Source of the DNA: Prostheceraeus crozeri
Taxonomy: Eukaryota > Platyhelminthes > Polycladida > Euryleptidae
NCBI GenBank assembly: GCA_907163375.1
Contig: CAJQUW010004760.1
Location: 62,001 to 126,000 of the forward strand
Direction of reading: 5' to 3'
Length of the DNA stretch: 64,000 bases
Part shown: positions 47,115 through 57,790 of the stretch, piece after piece
Numbering within the stretch: position 1 is the stretch's first letter
Layout of the letters: each line of letters starts with the position of its first letter
Made by a program: the position numbers and the translations under genes
Notes under the pieces: generated by a model
Seen by the model: the letters and a program-made list of their open reading frames with translations, nothing else
What the model was told of the DNA's origin: nothing
The model's database searches: none

Positions 47115-50100
47115 AAAGGTATGGCCAAGCTTCTTAAACAGATAATCCCATTATGTTTCGATAAAAGAAGGTCACACTAGCCATATTGTGAGGTGAAGAC
47201 ATAAGACCACCTACTACTGTATGCACAGTACAGTAGCTTCTATTTATGCTTTAAAGTACAGAATCAAATAATTATGAACCTACTACTCCCTTTTAAAATT
47301 GGTGGCCCGATACTACACCTTGGTTGCCAACCACTGGTGCATAGGGATACAGGTTCAATTAACTTCTTCATTCGATCGAGACCTCTATCATGCGATCATT
47401 TTTCGAATACCGATAATTCCTGAACAGTCCATTGATTACATGTAATTCTGCTACGTTGTTTATTAAAATCTTTGACTTGAAAAACCTGAAAGCAGCATAA
47501 AATGGTTCATGAACACACAATGATGCATCAAGAGAATGCCACCGCCAATGCGACTTTGTAAATATAGGATATACACTGCGGGAATTAGCATATTACAAGA
47601 TGGTTCATCTTGAACACTTACAACACTCATGCATCTGGATCACAGGCATGTACATTTCTCATCACCTTCAAGTGCACACATGTGTTGTATCATAACAATT
47701 ACGAGTTAGTTACCAGAAACATGGACAAACCATCACACTGCCGTAATATGCCTCCACTTCTATGATCTCCAGACATTGTGGCTTTCGATGCAAATTGCAG
47801 CGCACCATCAGCAGTCATAATCGATAAATTCGGTGGTCACTTTTATGAAGCATCACGTCGAAAAGTTTTGCGTTGATCGAAATCTTGGGAATTAATTGTC
47901 CTCATATACGGCTCAATTTTGAAATGATCATCTTCTCTGTTAGAACAGTCATACACCTTTAAGCATCCTCTTCATAGCCCGCTGCTTCTTTAGTTAAATA
48001 ATAGCTTCATTTTTATTACCAATTTAGTACCTATTTAGAATTGCTATCGGAAACCGAAAGCTAATTTCTGTCATATTTCCTTATTCAAAAGCACCACTAT
48101 CTAACGTCGTAGTGAGAGTTTTATCTGTGACCAGGCAGTGATCGGGAAAGGATAAGCCACTCAGGTTAGTTGAAGTTTTGCTTAATAATTCTAGATGGCC
48201 AAAAATGTCACGGCCGGGTAAGAGGGTCCTGCCAGTTGCTAATGCGGTTCACTTACAACTTTGGTGGAGTATAGAGCGATGAATCTATTTAATGTTTGAA
48301 ATCGAAGTAAAAAAACCCAATCATGAACTGCAGATTTATATCGACAAAAATGTCCCTTTCAATGGATTACAGCTTCTCAACAGAGAGATACATATGAATC
48401 AGACAGTAAGAGACATCATGAGACAGTGATCGTTGACTGAGCAAGCGAAACCGGGTGATGCAACTTTGCATCTGATACATGTAATGCCGACGATCGCGCT
48501 CTCGTGGAGTCAATTCATCTTTCTCTATTTTAATACGTTTTGAAGATCACTTCAGTGCACGCCTAGCTTAAACTGTCGCCATAATTACTGTCAAAGCGCA
48601 GTAGAAACTCGTAATTCTACACGAAGAAGCGAAAACTAGTGTTCGTTCGCCCCTTAGCCATCGTGAGAACTTTTGTTCATGACATATTCATGATAAATCT
48701 TATTATTATGCTAACTATAATACAAGTGACGGCGAAAGTCACAGATCAGAACAACGGTCTACCTTCTGTCGCTAGTTATACCAAACCGCTCTCATGCGAG
48801 TGTTCATCTAATTAAAAGTGCATCAATAAGAAAAGCATGATTACCACTGAACAATCACGATTATAAAAACATGAACATGATTTATGAGGCAACTTCTAAG
48901 ACTCTATATCATCAAAGCAGAAGGACTACAATTGCTGCTGAAATTTAAGCTGCACGATAACTTGATTGAAATAAATAATTCGATGAAGATAGATGAAGAA
49001 TTAGATGGATTCACTACTTAAGTAAGCGATTCCCTTGTCTCCATCTTAGCTTCATTCTTGAAGGCATAGGTAGTTCAGAGAAGTTTTGATACAACAGGCC
49101 GATGTACTGCCTAATTCAGCTTACAGCTCATGTCATCATTGAAAAGTTGCGAAAATCAGCAGAGAATATTATTCAACCGCAACTTGAAAAACTATTCTCA
49201 ATCAAAGATTATGCCAGAACATTTCAAACTAATTGATAAATTGCAAAATATCAACTCAGTTTGAGATTTCTTCTGATGTTCATTACGTATTTTATTCCGA
49301 TAATTTGGATGCAACTAACACGCATGTTACCTAATATCTGTTAGCGTCAGGCTGATAAATCACATGAGTGCATTAAATACAATGTCTCGCATTTCATTTA
49401 CCTTTTTCATTGAGGTGTGTTGCTTTACGTGACAAATGTACAATGAATTAAGCTTGCACAGCTCTACTTCGGCACCATGTTTCAATATAACTATTAACAC
49501 AAATATCATCAGTTGATAACTTTTGAATGCAATTTACACACAAGTGTTTTTCATGTTTCATCTTTGCAGGCACTGTTGAATACAGTAACTACTGGGCACA
49601 ACTGTTCTAAAGAAATGTACAATCTTGCCGTGGATATGGATATCCATAGAGACTTCTCTGAATATCAAAATTTAACCTATTATCCATGGATATCGTGGAT
49701 CTAATATCGAGTGCTCAAAGTCGCATGATGATATTGTCTAAGGATAGATTCTTGGTCATGAAAGAACCCAACGATGCATGAATTTTACGAAATTCCGGCT
49801 AATTTTTCTCTATAATACATACTTAAAATGGATGTGGGTGAGATTTTTCCATTCTCAATCCGTCACAAAAGTACACAAGGCTTTCAATAAAAATTCAAGC
49901 AGTAAATTTTTCCAACACCTGCAGAACTGTTCCTTAGTTTTCTTTGACCCATCCAATCAATTTCCAGTTTTGAATTGAAATGTATCCAGATTTATGCTTC
50001 AAATAGATAGATATCAAAAGCAAAAATATTTGAGTTCTGCTGAACTTCTATCTACCAGAAGGGGATATTATCATCCTGCTAGCTGCACAAGCTAATTTCT

Positions 50101-50391
50101 GTGTACTGTAAACGCGTTGTTCCAGAAACAAATTTTCCTTATTATTTTGACATGGGCATGTTTTGATGGAAGACGGAAATTTGAAAATCGTCAGCTGGAA
50201 AATGCCAGTTTCAACTGGTAACCCTTGGCAAGCCAACCCTCGAGTACTAGTAAACCATGTTCTTTTGCATGCCGTCAAACCACATTTTGAATTCATTGAA
50301 TTCAGCGGCTATTTCCGTAAATTCCTTTTCCTGCAGGTCTACATTTTCATCCCCAAATAGATCCACGCCCATGCCAGGAAACACTTACACC
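47115..50391. other. 3.3 kb non-coding stretch
   Basis: No gene or RNA recognised. At 48193 ATGGCCAAAAATG with GGGTAAGAG 22 bp later mimics a tiny first exon, too short to support. Short frames at 49513-49978 and 50048-50360 have no motifs. Confidence 0.4.
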
Positions 50392-50913
50392 CACAGAATT
50401 AGACAGTTTGTCTCTTCTTCTGTTTGATTGGAAAGGAAGCATTGGAACATGTAGCGTTAAAGAAATGGCACAATCTGCTGCTGACACAATACCATAGCAA
50501 TCGAACAATGAGAAGTCAGTTCAATATTCAACACGCAAAATTGTGCGAAGTTTTAGTGACTATTATCAACCGGATCACACAGCAAAGAGACACAGTCGAT
50601 GTCAAGTTCTACAGAGAAGTTTGTGAGCGTTTTTTCGTGCGCCTGCTAACTTTTTTAATAATGATCGGAGGACCCAACATTATCTAGAAGACTTTTGCTC
50701 AATAATCTGAATTCTTCGAATCTGAAGGAATCGTGGCCATCGGAGCATTTTGAAAGAATTCACAGCAATCCGCAAGCGGTGCACGACTACTTTTCCTATC
50801 TCTGCAAGGTATCAAAGTAAGCTAATTACTAAGTAAGTTCTTGCATGTGCCATCATTTTGAATCAGTTTGCACTTCTAGCAAATATGATGCGGTTACACA
50901 ATATAATTCTGTG
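50392..50913 (-). mobile_element. hAT-type MITE, family A, copy 3 (inverted)
   Basis: Termini CACAGAATTA and TAATTCTGTG, 522 bp, matching copies 1 and 2 on the opposite strand. The flanks cttacacc / catgcacc agree at 6 of 8 positions, a worn 8-bp target duplication. The 87-codon frame inside is not a gene. Confidence 0.92.
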
Positions 50914-51930
50914 CATGCACCCCTCATTCTCCTATACAACAGTTTTAAGGCAGTTCATGTTCGATTGATAGTACCGTACAACATGTCTTGCAGAGCATTA
51001 GATTTTGAAAACTGAGAAGATATTGAAAGTTAACGCAATAGCATTTCAGCTCACTTGTTTTCTAATTCTCATCTAACCGATGACTACGCTAAACGAAGAT
51101 TGAGATTCATTTTCACATCCATTATAAATCTTCATCATCTTTCAAAATTCATCGTTCGTTATTTTATGACGTTGAGAGAGATGCAATGTCGTCATGATAG
51201 GCAATATTACTGGCAGTGATGAATAATTTTCATTTCATCATCACATTGCCAGTCATATCTATTCTCATTCGATTCTGAAAACCATCCTTATCAACGTACG
51301 TTAATCAATCAGAATGATGGGAAAACAAATTGGAATGCACTTGTCGATTAATGATCTTCAGCTATATTCCACACATGTGCACTGCCTTATTGCTAAATCT
51401 CTCAATGATAGGGATCATTTGTATTGATAATGATCTTTCATGTACACTTACCCAAAAGCATCTATCAGAACGCTGAAATCAGTATGTCGTAATTGAATTA
51501 CCGTATGCTGTAAGACCAAATTCGGCACAACAATCTATCATGCTGTACCGATTATGTTCCTTATTTTTTCATCAAATCTAAATGATAGGATGCCTCTGAT
51601 ACCATAACTGTAAGAGAAGAGATATTTTCTGAGGGTCTTAAGCATAAAGTGTGAAGTATAAATTTGCAAAATGCGTAAAAGTGACATAACAATAATAGCA
51701 TTTTTATCGTCACACTTGCCGTGGATGTGGATATCTATGAAAATCGTAAATATTTTTGTGAATGAATGTTGCCAAAATTGCTGCTGCCATGAGAGTTGAA
51801 AACCCCTTTCTATTTCCATGGCTGTGATTTCAAATACCTTTCTGAAGGAAACATGTCTAAAACATGAGAAAACCTCAGGTGAATTCAATATGAAGATTTT
51901 CATCCATAGCAAAACGGTTGATGCTGTGTA
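50914..51930. other. non-coding stretch
   Basis: A 124-codon minus frame (51538-51912) has no recognisable motif. Confidence 0.4.
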
Positions 51931-52110
51931 AGACGATTAATGCTATGCTGTTTTGGGGGACGGAGACATCTGATTGGATTATGCAGATGCTTCAATTGAG
52001 GACTTGTCTTACTGACGTTCGTCGATAGCTCAGTTGGTAGAGCGTTGGCGTAGAATGCCAGTGGTCGGTGGTTCAAATCCACCAAGACACGCACTTATTT
52101 TCCGTCTGTT
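51931..52110 (+). repeat. tRNA-like SINE-type repeat, copy 2
   Basis: The upstream segment ('tgctatgctgttttggggga', 'tgattggattatgcagatg', 'cttcaattgaggacttgtc') leads to a tRNA-like fold at 52019-52090: D arm GCTC/GAGC, anticodon stem TTGGC/GCCAG with AGA, five-base variable loop, T arm GGTGG/CCACC. The acceptor stem has only three plausible pairs, so tRNA function is unlikely. The downstream tail CGCACTTATTTTCCGTC is shared with copy 3. Confidence 0.8.
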
Positions 52111-52174
52111 AAATCATCATTGCAGCTACCTTTGTTTGATGTGTGGACTAAGTCCCCGCTTCAAAATATAATAC

Positions 52175-52400
52175 TGGCTTTGAATTGCTGATACCTCGGT
52201 GTAAGTAGTTTGGCTTGACGGTTAATGCTATGTTGTCTTGGGGGACGGAGATATCTGATTGGATTGCGCAGGTTCTTCAATAAAGGACTTATGTCTTACT
52301 GACGTTCGAATTCGTCGATAGCTCAGTTGATGGAGTGCTGACCTTGAATGTCAGAGATCGGTGGTTCAAATCCACCAAGACGCGCACTAATTTTCCGTCA
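52175..52400 (+). repeat. tRNA-like SINE-type repeat, copy 3
   Basis: Same layout 293 bp after copy 2. The tRNA-like fold at 52312-52383 has an anticodon stem CTGAC/GTCAG with TGA in the loop. The stem differs from copy 2 at several paired positions, yet pairing is kept. D arm GCTC/GAGT, T arm GGTGG/CCACC. The upstream segment from 52175 also matches the partial copy near position 60. Confidence 0.8.
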
Positions 52401-52409
52401 GGTGAATGA

Positions 52410-52690
52410 TTAGTCGGCAAATGCACATTCGAAGACCTGCATGCACCTTGCTGATGGTGGCAACATCAACGAGGATCCTGATGAGTAATCAAGTAAAAGA
52501 CAGTGTGCATCCTGAGAACAGAACTTCAGGAGTTCGGGAATTGTATTCCTTTTGAATTTAGTATTACTTTTGACATTTAAGAAGACGCGTCGAATTTCTG
52601 GCTTTGAAATGGGACGAATAGAGATACCGAGTTCCATATCATTTCGTCCGGTGAGGAAATCGCTCCTGTCGAGAATTTCTTTTCAAAATT
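52410..52690 (-). pseudogene. possible RTE-type RT fingers fragment
   Basis: The minus frame reads ILDRSDFLTGRNDMELGISI, then RPISKPEIRRVFLNVKSN and FKRNTIPELLKFCSQD. The order 'PEIRR..L..VKSN....IPELLK' resembles the start of RTE-group reverse transcriptases (EIR.A...IKSNKA.G.D.IP.E.LK), with the Gly-Pro-Asp part lost. It could also be an exon of the downstream gene. Low certainty. Confidence 0.3.
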
Positions 52691-52699
52691 AAACTTCGA

Positions 52700-53898
52700 T
52701 GAGTTCCTAAGGATGCAAAATAATCATCCAGAAGAAATTCTGACACACAATTGTGCATTACCAATTACTTAGGTGACATTTCTATGCACCTATTCACCAT
52801 TAGATTAACTAAGCGTTATAAGCATATGGATAATCTACTTGCTTGACACCAAAAAAAACGCTGCAGGTGTTGTTTTGGGAAACTGGTGTAAGAGCATCAG
52901 TCAGCAGCATTAGTGAGTAAGTGAAGGAACATCATTCAGCTATCAAATGCATCACTTATTAATACCCTGTAGGAAGTAAGACAGGATTACTCTTTGTTCT
53001 GAAGAGAGCAAGTCTAAATTTGGTTTGCTTACAGAGATACGCTGAGGCACACCAAAAGTGAGCATTTCCGATCAAAATCCCTAATCCGATTCGAACTCGA
53101 CTCAGAATTCTAGTCTTCAGTTTTCGGGGCCAAATACAAAGTCCTAAGCATCCCTAACATCCGAATTGTTGGAAAGTTTGATTTCGTTAATACTTCCCAA
53201 ATTAAAAAAGTACTTTACGTGAATCATTTTGAGACTAGACAGAGCAACTACGCGACCATTCAACCTTCTATGAGCGCGGTGAAGAGTGATCAGATGGCTG
53301 CCGGTTAATTATTGCAGGTTTTAGATAAATCCTGGAACCAAAAAGAGAGATAGCCTGTAAGTGCCAATATGCATTTAGCAAGTGACTTGTTATATGTATG
53401 TGATCCCAAATCGTTAACTTCATCTACCAATATTGTCTCCTAACCCATGATAGATTCGATTATCGTTGCCTGTGGTGATAGATCAAACTGGTGCTCTACT
53501 CAATAACTGCACGAAAGTTCGTTTGTCGAATGATTGATTTACTGACATTTCCCACACAATTATACATACAACGAAGGGGTTACATCGTTTAAAGCATTGT
53601 TGGAATGCGGCCTATATCGAAAAAAAGACGTTTATTGCTGGAAAATCACATTGCATGAATTTTTAAAGAGCATATTAGAAACATTGTTTTTTATCCATAT
53701 TTATAAATGTATTTAAAACATATTTTAAATATCGCAACCCTGCTGATAATTAATAGTGGTGTACGGGAGGTAAGCGTTCATTGTTTTTGTGTAGTAAAAC
53801 ACTGGGAGAGACTTCTCACCACACAAAAACAATATCGTCTCCAACTGTGTTTCATGAATGACTTATGATGCTTCTCAAGTTATCAGAGATGAACTCAC
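52700..53898. other. non-coding, probably intron of the gene at 53899-55222
   Basis: The exon's donor faces this stretch, so it should be intron, but I could not identify the next exon. A small hairpin ('attgtttttgtgtagt' with 'caccacacaaaaacaat') lies at about 53778-53834. Confidence 0.45.
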
Positions 53899-55222
53899 CT
53901 GTATCACCACTGACAGTGATATCTGACACAGTTGACATTTGAGTCTCCACCAGCATGGTTCCTTGGGATTCCGCTGCACTTTCGGTGACGTTCTTCGATT
54001 TCATCACATTATGTGGTTCAGTCGGCTCTGGAGAAGTAACGGAAGGCACTGGCGCAGGCACTGATTCATGCTTCATTGCTGGACGATTAGGGAGACTGAT
54101 ATTGAGCAGAGATTCAGTCAGAAGACTGGAGCCTGCACTGGCTCCTGGGTCTACCTGGGAACTAGGCTTCGGAAACTCCATTTTCTCATTTTGAGATAGA
54201 TAGCCCATTTTTACCATTTCATCGTAGGACCACAGGTGAGAAGCCTCTAGAAATTTCAGCCCTGAACCAAGAGAAGATGCGGCAGGTGAATCGATTGGCA
54301 ACTCATCATTATCATCAGCTGCTATGTCGCAATGAGCTGGTACCACATCTGGAGTCGCGCTGAACCCGATTTCAGTGACATCTGGAGGTTGTGTTTCAAC
54401 TTCAGATGGTATATTGAAGGTCGTGTCTCTCGACGCAACCTCTGAAACGGTTGTATTCAACATGGGTAATCTGTCAAAAGTCGAATTTAACTCTGGAACC
54501 ACAGGGCTTAGCAATTCAGGGACAATGTCAGTGGCACGTGGCACTTCATTTAAAATAGCATCTGCTGCTGATGTCTCGAAGGTTTTATTAAATAGTGGCA
54601 CGTCACTTTGGACCGTATCTGTCGTTGGCATTTCGAAGGTCCTGTTTGCAGGTGGTGCATCACTTTGGATTGCATCTGTCGTAGACATTTCGAAGGTTTC
54701 ATTCAATGGTAGCGCGTCACTTTGGATTGCACGAATCACATCTGTCGATGACGTTTCAAAGGTCTTATTCAGTGGTGGCACGTCACTTTGGATCGCATCA
54801 GTCGTTGACATTTTGAAGGGCGCATTCGTCGACACTTCACCGATCAATGCCTTATTTGTTTGCGGTGCGACAAATGAATCGGTTATCATTTCAACTTCTT
54901 CATGCTGTGTTTTTACGTCTTCAAGCTCCACTCCAGGGACCATGGAAAGAGAAGGATCAATAAGGGCAGGTACCCCACCATCTTCTTCTATTTCCTCAGC
55001 CATCTTATCTTCCTCCTTCCTCACCGTAAATGAAGTCTCAAGGCGCGTCGAAATCCTTCCAGATTGAGCACGATTGAACAGTATCTTTGTTGGAACCGGC
55101 AGTCGAGATGGCGATTGTTTGGGACTCGAACTCCGAACCGTTGATCTGAGTCGAGTTGGGAGAACAGTAGAGGGTGGACGAAGGCGAGTTACTCGTCCCG
55201 AATGTCTTGGCGCCTGGTTGGC
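53899..55222 (-). CDS. large internal exon of an unknown acidic repeat-containing protein
   Basis: A 1324-bp open exon is bounded by a good acceptor (TTTTCTCTTCATCCTTCAG, phase 0) and a consensus donor (ACAG|GTGAGT). About 441 residues. The first ~60 are basic and Pro/Ser-rich with STVLPTRL and SPSRLPVPTK, which resemble SxIP-type end-binding-protein motifs. An acidic middle follows, then four to five repeats of ~20 residues of the form DAIQSDxPPxNxTFEx(S/P)TT (about 54547-54817), and further NSTFDRLP and DTTFNIPSE. The rest is low-complexity with no fold I recognise. The open frame continues past the donor to a stop at 53852, a possible intron-retained end. The 230-codon frame on the plus strand is its shadow. 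Function unknown; a cytoskeletal or mitotic adaptor is only a guess from the SxLP-like motifs. Confidence 0.78.
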
Positions 55223-55744
55223 CTGAAGGATGAAGAGAAAAGAATAATGCACAGCACTAACGATGCAGTGATGTCTCACACACGCTCGGAATTGAGTGAG
55301 GGAGTGCGGTTGGGTTGGGGAATACGTAGAGTTCGTGTCGATGGTGACGCTACAACGACAATGATGATGTGGCAGCTGAGCGCCACAGAAGCACGATTCG
55401 ACATTAGAAAAGGTTTACTCAGAAGTTAGCATCAGCGGTCACTATGAGAGCAATTAGTAGAGATATAATACTTCCTTCCAACGCAAACGCACAATTGAAG
55501 AAAAAATGTTCCTCTGTTTGCTATTTAACTCAATGCACTCATCGTTGATCCCCTATCTGACTAAAGAGATATAATCTTGAATCATAGTGCACTGCGCTAC
55601 GTCAAAAATGTGGAGGTGCCCTAAGAAGTAGCATGTTACTTGCTGTGTGGAGGAAATCTTTTATGGAGGTTATTGGCAGGGAACCTTTCTATGCCGCTAG
55701 TGCATTTCGTTTACTTAATTAGAATCTCGACCATACGGACACTT

Positions 55745-55895
55745 TCAGAACTCAGTTAATTTCTTCCAGATCTCAGCAGTTCGCGCGAGATTGACCTGAA
55801 TGGCATGAATCAACTGCTTCATGTTTGCTTCATTACTTTCTGATCGTTCTACACCTTCCTCAGTTTCATTTGATTGCGGAACAAGTGTTGAATCC
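55745..55895 (-). CDS. candidate exon upstream of the large exon
   Basis: After TTTTGTTTTCTTAAAAAAGA-type sequence and an AG at 55896-55897, the frame reads DSTLVPQSNETEEGVERSES, then NEANMKQLIHAIQVNLARTA and EIWKKLTEF with a TGA. The in-frame stop upstream implies splicing. Either this is a terminal exon of another transcript, or splicing from HAIQ (CAG|GTCAAT, a weak donor) joins in phase 0 to the large exon, whose acceptor is also phase 0. The composition is protein-like and possibly helical. No family recognised. Confidence 0.4.
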
Positions 55896-55897
55896 CT

Positions 55898-56670
55898 AGA
55901 TCTTTTTTAAGAAAACAAAAGACGCAAGTCAGGCTTATTGGGATGAGTTTCATTAAGTTTGAAAAAATGTCAGTTGAGTGACAGTATGTAAATGAGACGT
56001 CATATCACGAAGACATAGTGATGCAGGAGTATCATCCTCTAGAAATTACTGATTCAAAATTCGCCAGAGGATCAAATTAGAAAGGGCTAGCCGTAGGCGA
56101 AACACAATTGATAATTAATTAAATAACAAATCGCACTATACAGTAAGTAAAACCACTGTGAAGAATAAGAGCTGTGCTGGGCTGTGCAGTAATTGCGATA
56201 TTTGCTTATATTGTGACTAAATCTTAAACTACAGGTTTGGCCGCTCAAATGCCTGCACGTGTCAGGATTGCGTCAGAAAGAAATTTAATGCTTTGATTGA
56301 GGGGAAGATGAAGTAGCAGATAGCGATAAGTGAAAAGAATTTGATCCCTCTAAAGGACCCATGTAGCGTTGCCTGCAGGTTAAAGGAAAGAACACCTAAA
56401 AAAGATTACCTAATCGAAAACATGTGCATTTGAGGTCATCAGCAGGAACTTGGGCAAGGATTCGCGTTTCGGTCCCTACTCCTTAACGCTCAAACTCACC
56501 CAAGCGGGGCACTGCTGTATGAAAGCAGGGAATAGGAGAGGGAATACGCTGCAGTTGAAACCGCACAAGACGCTCATTCACTGATTTACATATCACAATT
56601 CATTCAGCAATTTCATTGCCGATGTCACTAGAAATAATTCGGTGAAGATTTTGTTGCTTCTAAATCGTTC
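55898..56670. other. non-coding stretch
   Basis: No exon or repeat recognised. Confidence 0.4.
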
Positions 56671-56677
56671 ACATTAG

Positions 56678-56906
56678 ACTGAACGACAGGAACAGCAGGT
56701 GCTCGACGTGATGGTCGAAGGTTCCCGTCCTCATGGAAGACCGAGGAAGACATGGCTCCAAATCGTCAATGCGGACATGGTGGAGCTGGGGATATCTGTA
56801 AGTGATGCTATGGACCGTTCTCGATGGAGAAGTCTCACATCGTCCAACCCTCAACAGAAGAGGAAAAGAAGACGCTAAAGGGAGAAAGTGAAAGTAAGTA
56901 AGTAGC
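56678..56906 (+). pseudogene. LINE ORF2 extreme C-terminus and 3' tail
   Basis: The plus strand encodes QQVLDVMVEGSRPHGRPRKT, then WLQIVNADMVELGISVSDAM and DRSRWRSL, ending in basic residues and TAA. 'G.RPRGRPRKTWL..V..D...LG....A.DR..WR' is the standard tail of RTE-like and related LINE ORF2 proteins. A short AAGT repeat (GAAAGTAAGTAAGTAG) follows, the likely 3' tail. Only the last ~65 codons are present: a typical 5'-truncated insertion. Confidence 0.85.
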
Positions 56907-57025
56907 CTGATAAAGATAATGGTAATTACAACGACAATCTACATAAACAGAAATGATACTTACAATATCTATAGTGGAAAAGTCAGCCCATACAAAATTT
57001 GCACTGATTCGATGTAGGATTGTAG

Positions 57026-57782
57026 CAGGGATGCGGAGTCCTATCATTTTGATAGGACTCCGACTCCGGGGGTTGATAGGACTCCGGATTTTGATAGGAC
57101 TCCGGGTGGCAAGTATATAAGCCTAGTTTTTTGAAAAATTAACTGGTAGCCTACATCATAGATCATTATAGGCTTAACTGAACCTATATTTAGTGATCAT
57201 TGTATCAATTATCAATCATTTTCGATGATAGTTGATCAGATGTCGCTTTCAGTTGGATATATGCGACTCGGCTCCTTCCATCTTCTTGATGTGTGCTTCA
57301 CACGGTTTTTCTCCAGGCTCTACCAGGCAGGAAAAACTCCCATCCTTCTCCAAAAAATATGAGTACACCTTATATTTTAATATACGCTTTAGAGGATCCA
57401 TCACACACGTTTAACGTGAGGGTAAGAGGTAATGTTCTCAAACAAACTAGTATTTCATTTTTGTCTCTGATGTGACCTTATGCGCGTAGGTGTGATCGAG
57501 GCTAGGAAGGCTTGTCTTCTCTACTAAATCACCGAGTGAAAGGACAATCCTTTATTCAGTCACAGTTCATTCACTCAACTATTATGAGCTTTGTATGCAG
57601 CGGTGTCTCTGTACTTTGTTTGACGGAGAAAGTTGACACCAAGACAATGACAGCTATGCACGAGAATAAATAATTTGCTTGTATTATATTATTTCGGGTC
57701 TGGTTATAGGCCGGAGTCATTTGATAGCACTCCGACTCCAGCAAAAATGATAGGACTCCGGGACTCCGACTCCGCATCCCTT
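57026..57782. mobile_element. hAT-type MITE with GGACTCC repeats and 7/8 target duplication
   Basis: It starts CAGGGATGCGGAGTCC and ends GGACTCCGACTCCGCATCCC (then TT). The flanks GATTGTAG (57018-57025) and GGTTGTAG (57783-57790) agree at 7 of 8. Both ends carry several copies of GATAGGACTCCG, an unusual GC-richer subterminal repeat. No transposase; the inner frames (57232-57475, 57571-57858) are not genes. Confidence 0.9.
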
Positions 57783-57790
57783 GGTTGTAG

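Noticed and set aside
48193-48220. ATGGCC...GGGTAAGAG as a mini first exon
   Set aside because: Only eight codons, with nothing downstream to support it.
54375-55067. 230-codon plus-strand open frame
   Set aside because: Antisense shadow of the repeat-rich minus-strand exon, which has splice sites and protein-like composition.
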